In this document: positions 63,344 through 64,000 of the stretch, one piece after another
How the letters are laid out: each line of letters starts with the position of its first letter
Numbering within the stretch: the stretch's first letter is position 1
Source of the DNA: Leisingera daeponensis DSM 23529
Lineage (GTDB): Bacteria; Pseudomonadota; Alphaproteobacteria; Rhodobacterales; Rhodobacteraceae
DNA: 64,000 nucleotides
Assembly: GCF_000473145.1 (NCBI RefSeq)
Contig: NZ_KI421500.1
Location: forward strand, 248,225 to 312,224
Direction: 5' to 3'
Notes under the pieces: generated by a model
The model's database searches: none
The model's input: only the letters and a program-made list of their open reading frames with translations
What the model was told of the DNA's origin: nothing
Program-made: the position numbers and the translations under genes

Positions 63344-64000
63344 TCAGGTCACCAGGCGCAACTGTTGCCGCGGTGCCGCTGTGCCCAGGCGCAGCGCGTC
63401 ATAGGGATCTTCCTCCGCCAGCATCATATCCGCCACCTGGCGCAGCAGCTGGCGGCGCCCGTTGCTCGAATAATATCCTCCGGGCACCTGCGAGGTCTCC
63501 AGCAGAAAGCGGCGGTAATCTTTGTAGGCGCGGCTGTCAGGGCGGCTGGCGGCGGCAAAGAATTCCGCCAGCGGCTGCTCCGAGACGAACTCGGGCTTGC
63601 CATAGACCGCGCGGCCGAACACCCGCAGCGGGATGCCGCGCCACAGCACCTGCTGGCCGGCGGTGGAATTGACGGTCACCGCTGTGCGCGCCTCGTTCAG
63701 CAGCTGCGCCAGCTTGCCGCCGCGCACGTAATGCACCCGGCCGGCGATGCCGTGCTCCCGCGCAAGCCGCCGCAGGGTGCGGCGCACCTGGGCGCGGCCA
63801 TCCTCCAGCGGGTGCGCCTTGATCACCAGGTGGTGGTGGCGCGGGGCGCCTGCGGCGAAGCCGCCGATCACCTCCGCCAGGAATTCGCCCATGCTGCTGA
63901 ACGGGGAATGCATCTGGAACGAGCTGTCATGCTCCAGCTGCAGCAGCGCAAGGTGATAGGGAAAGCCGCCGCCGCGGATGCGCTGCTCCGCCAGCCGCCG
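63344..64000 (-). CDS. kpsS: Capsule biosynthesis protein KpsS-like (5' end beyond window)
   Basis: 219 codons visible, open to the right edge. GGGFPYHLALLQLEHDSSFQ, then HHHLVIKAHPLEDG and VNSTAGQQVLWRGIPLRVFG, match the C-terminal half of KpsS, the first beta-Kdo transferase of group 2 capsule assembly. The 95-nt gap to the export lipoprotein gene fits an operon order kpsS, export lipoprotein, kpsC. Confidence 0.88.
   Translation of the reverse strand, partial: RRLAEQRIRGGGFPYHLALLQLEHDSSFQMHSPFSSMGEFLAEVIGGFAAGAPRHHHLVIKAHPLEDGRAQVRRTLRRLAREHGIAGRVHYVRGGKLAQLLNEARTAVTVNSTAGQQVLWRGIPLRVFGRAVYGKPEFVSEQPLAEFFAAASRPDSRAYKDYRRFLLETSQVPGGYYSSNGRRQLLRQVADMMLAEEDPYDALRLGTAAPRQQLRLVT

Overview
The window looks like chromosomal DNA of a marine Rhodobacteraceae member of the Roseobacter group (Leisingera, Phaeobacter or Ruegeria type). 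This rests on high GC content with strong GC3 bias, the dnaG-rpoD pair, a soxBDAG sarcosine oxidase operon, a fused carnitine dehydrogenase/thioesterase, many small alphaproteobacterial families (DUF3572, DUF983, DUF4166) and recurrent short intergenic repeats. The genus is inference; no rRNA gene is present.

Left part (0-9 kb): a minus-strand iron module (partial bfd, an imelysin-like protein, a Cys-rich unknown, hemP, and a 55-residue ORF coupled to hemP) lies behind a promoter with a TGA-N9-TCA iron-type operator. A scar follows in which a LysR gene and a divergent metallo-beta-lactamase gene have both lost their 5' parts. Then come metG, a 40-bp perfect palindrome, an MFS transporter, a YceI protein, a rhodanese and an aldo/keto reductase.

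9-14 kb is a carnitine degradation locus: an AraC/DJ-1 regulator divergent from a BKACE-type 3-dehydrocarnitine cleavage enzyme, then a lipocalin, a fused L-carnitine dehydrogenase/betainyl-CoA thioesterase and an SDR. Its expected product is glycine betaine. An MttB-superfamily methyltransferase (23.3 kb) and the sarcosine oxidase operon (44.9-50 kb) could act on betaine-derived amines, so the window is rich in methylated-amine genes.

14-27 kb holds an XRE regulator with a membrane desaturase pair, an EamA transporter, a DUF983/NUDIX pair, an EF-hand/ECF-sigma/anti-sigma-like/metal-sensor cluster, a PleD-like cyclase with degenerate receiver, a HAD phosphatase, and an H-NOX-like gene overlapping an HNOBA-GGDEF cyclase. 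The H-NOX lacks its heme-ligating His. 27-40 kb holds two identical tRNA-Glu genes, recJ, glpX, hom, TetR and GNAT genes, pirin, a class III cyclase, a ferredoxin-like reductase and a LysR/beta-hydroxyacid dehydrogenase pair.

40-54.5 kb holds three TadE/TadG-like pilus-assembly proteins, glutamate dehydrogenase, soxBDAG, dnaG and rpoD. 54.5-60 kb holds an AT-richer orphan gene, DCC and DUF4166 proteins, a tandem array of three paralogous secreted proteins with conserved WC and YC motifs, yjbQ, nrdR and ribD. The right edge carries capsule export genes (kpsC, a kpsD/wza-like lipoprotein and a partial kpsS). The best candidates for undescribed biology are the heme-ligand-less H-NOX/cyclase pair, the secreted protein triplet and the hemP-linked small proteins.
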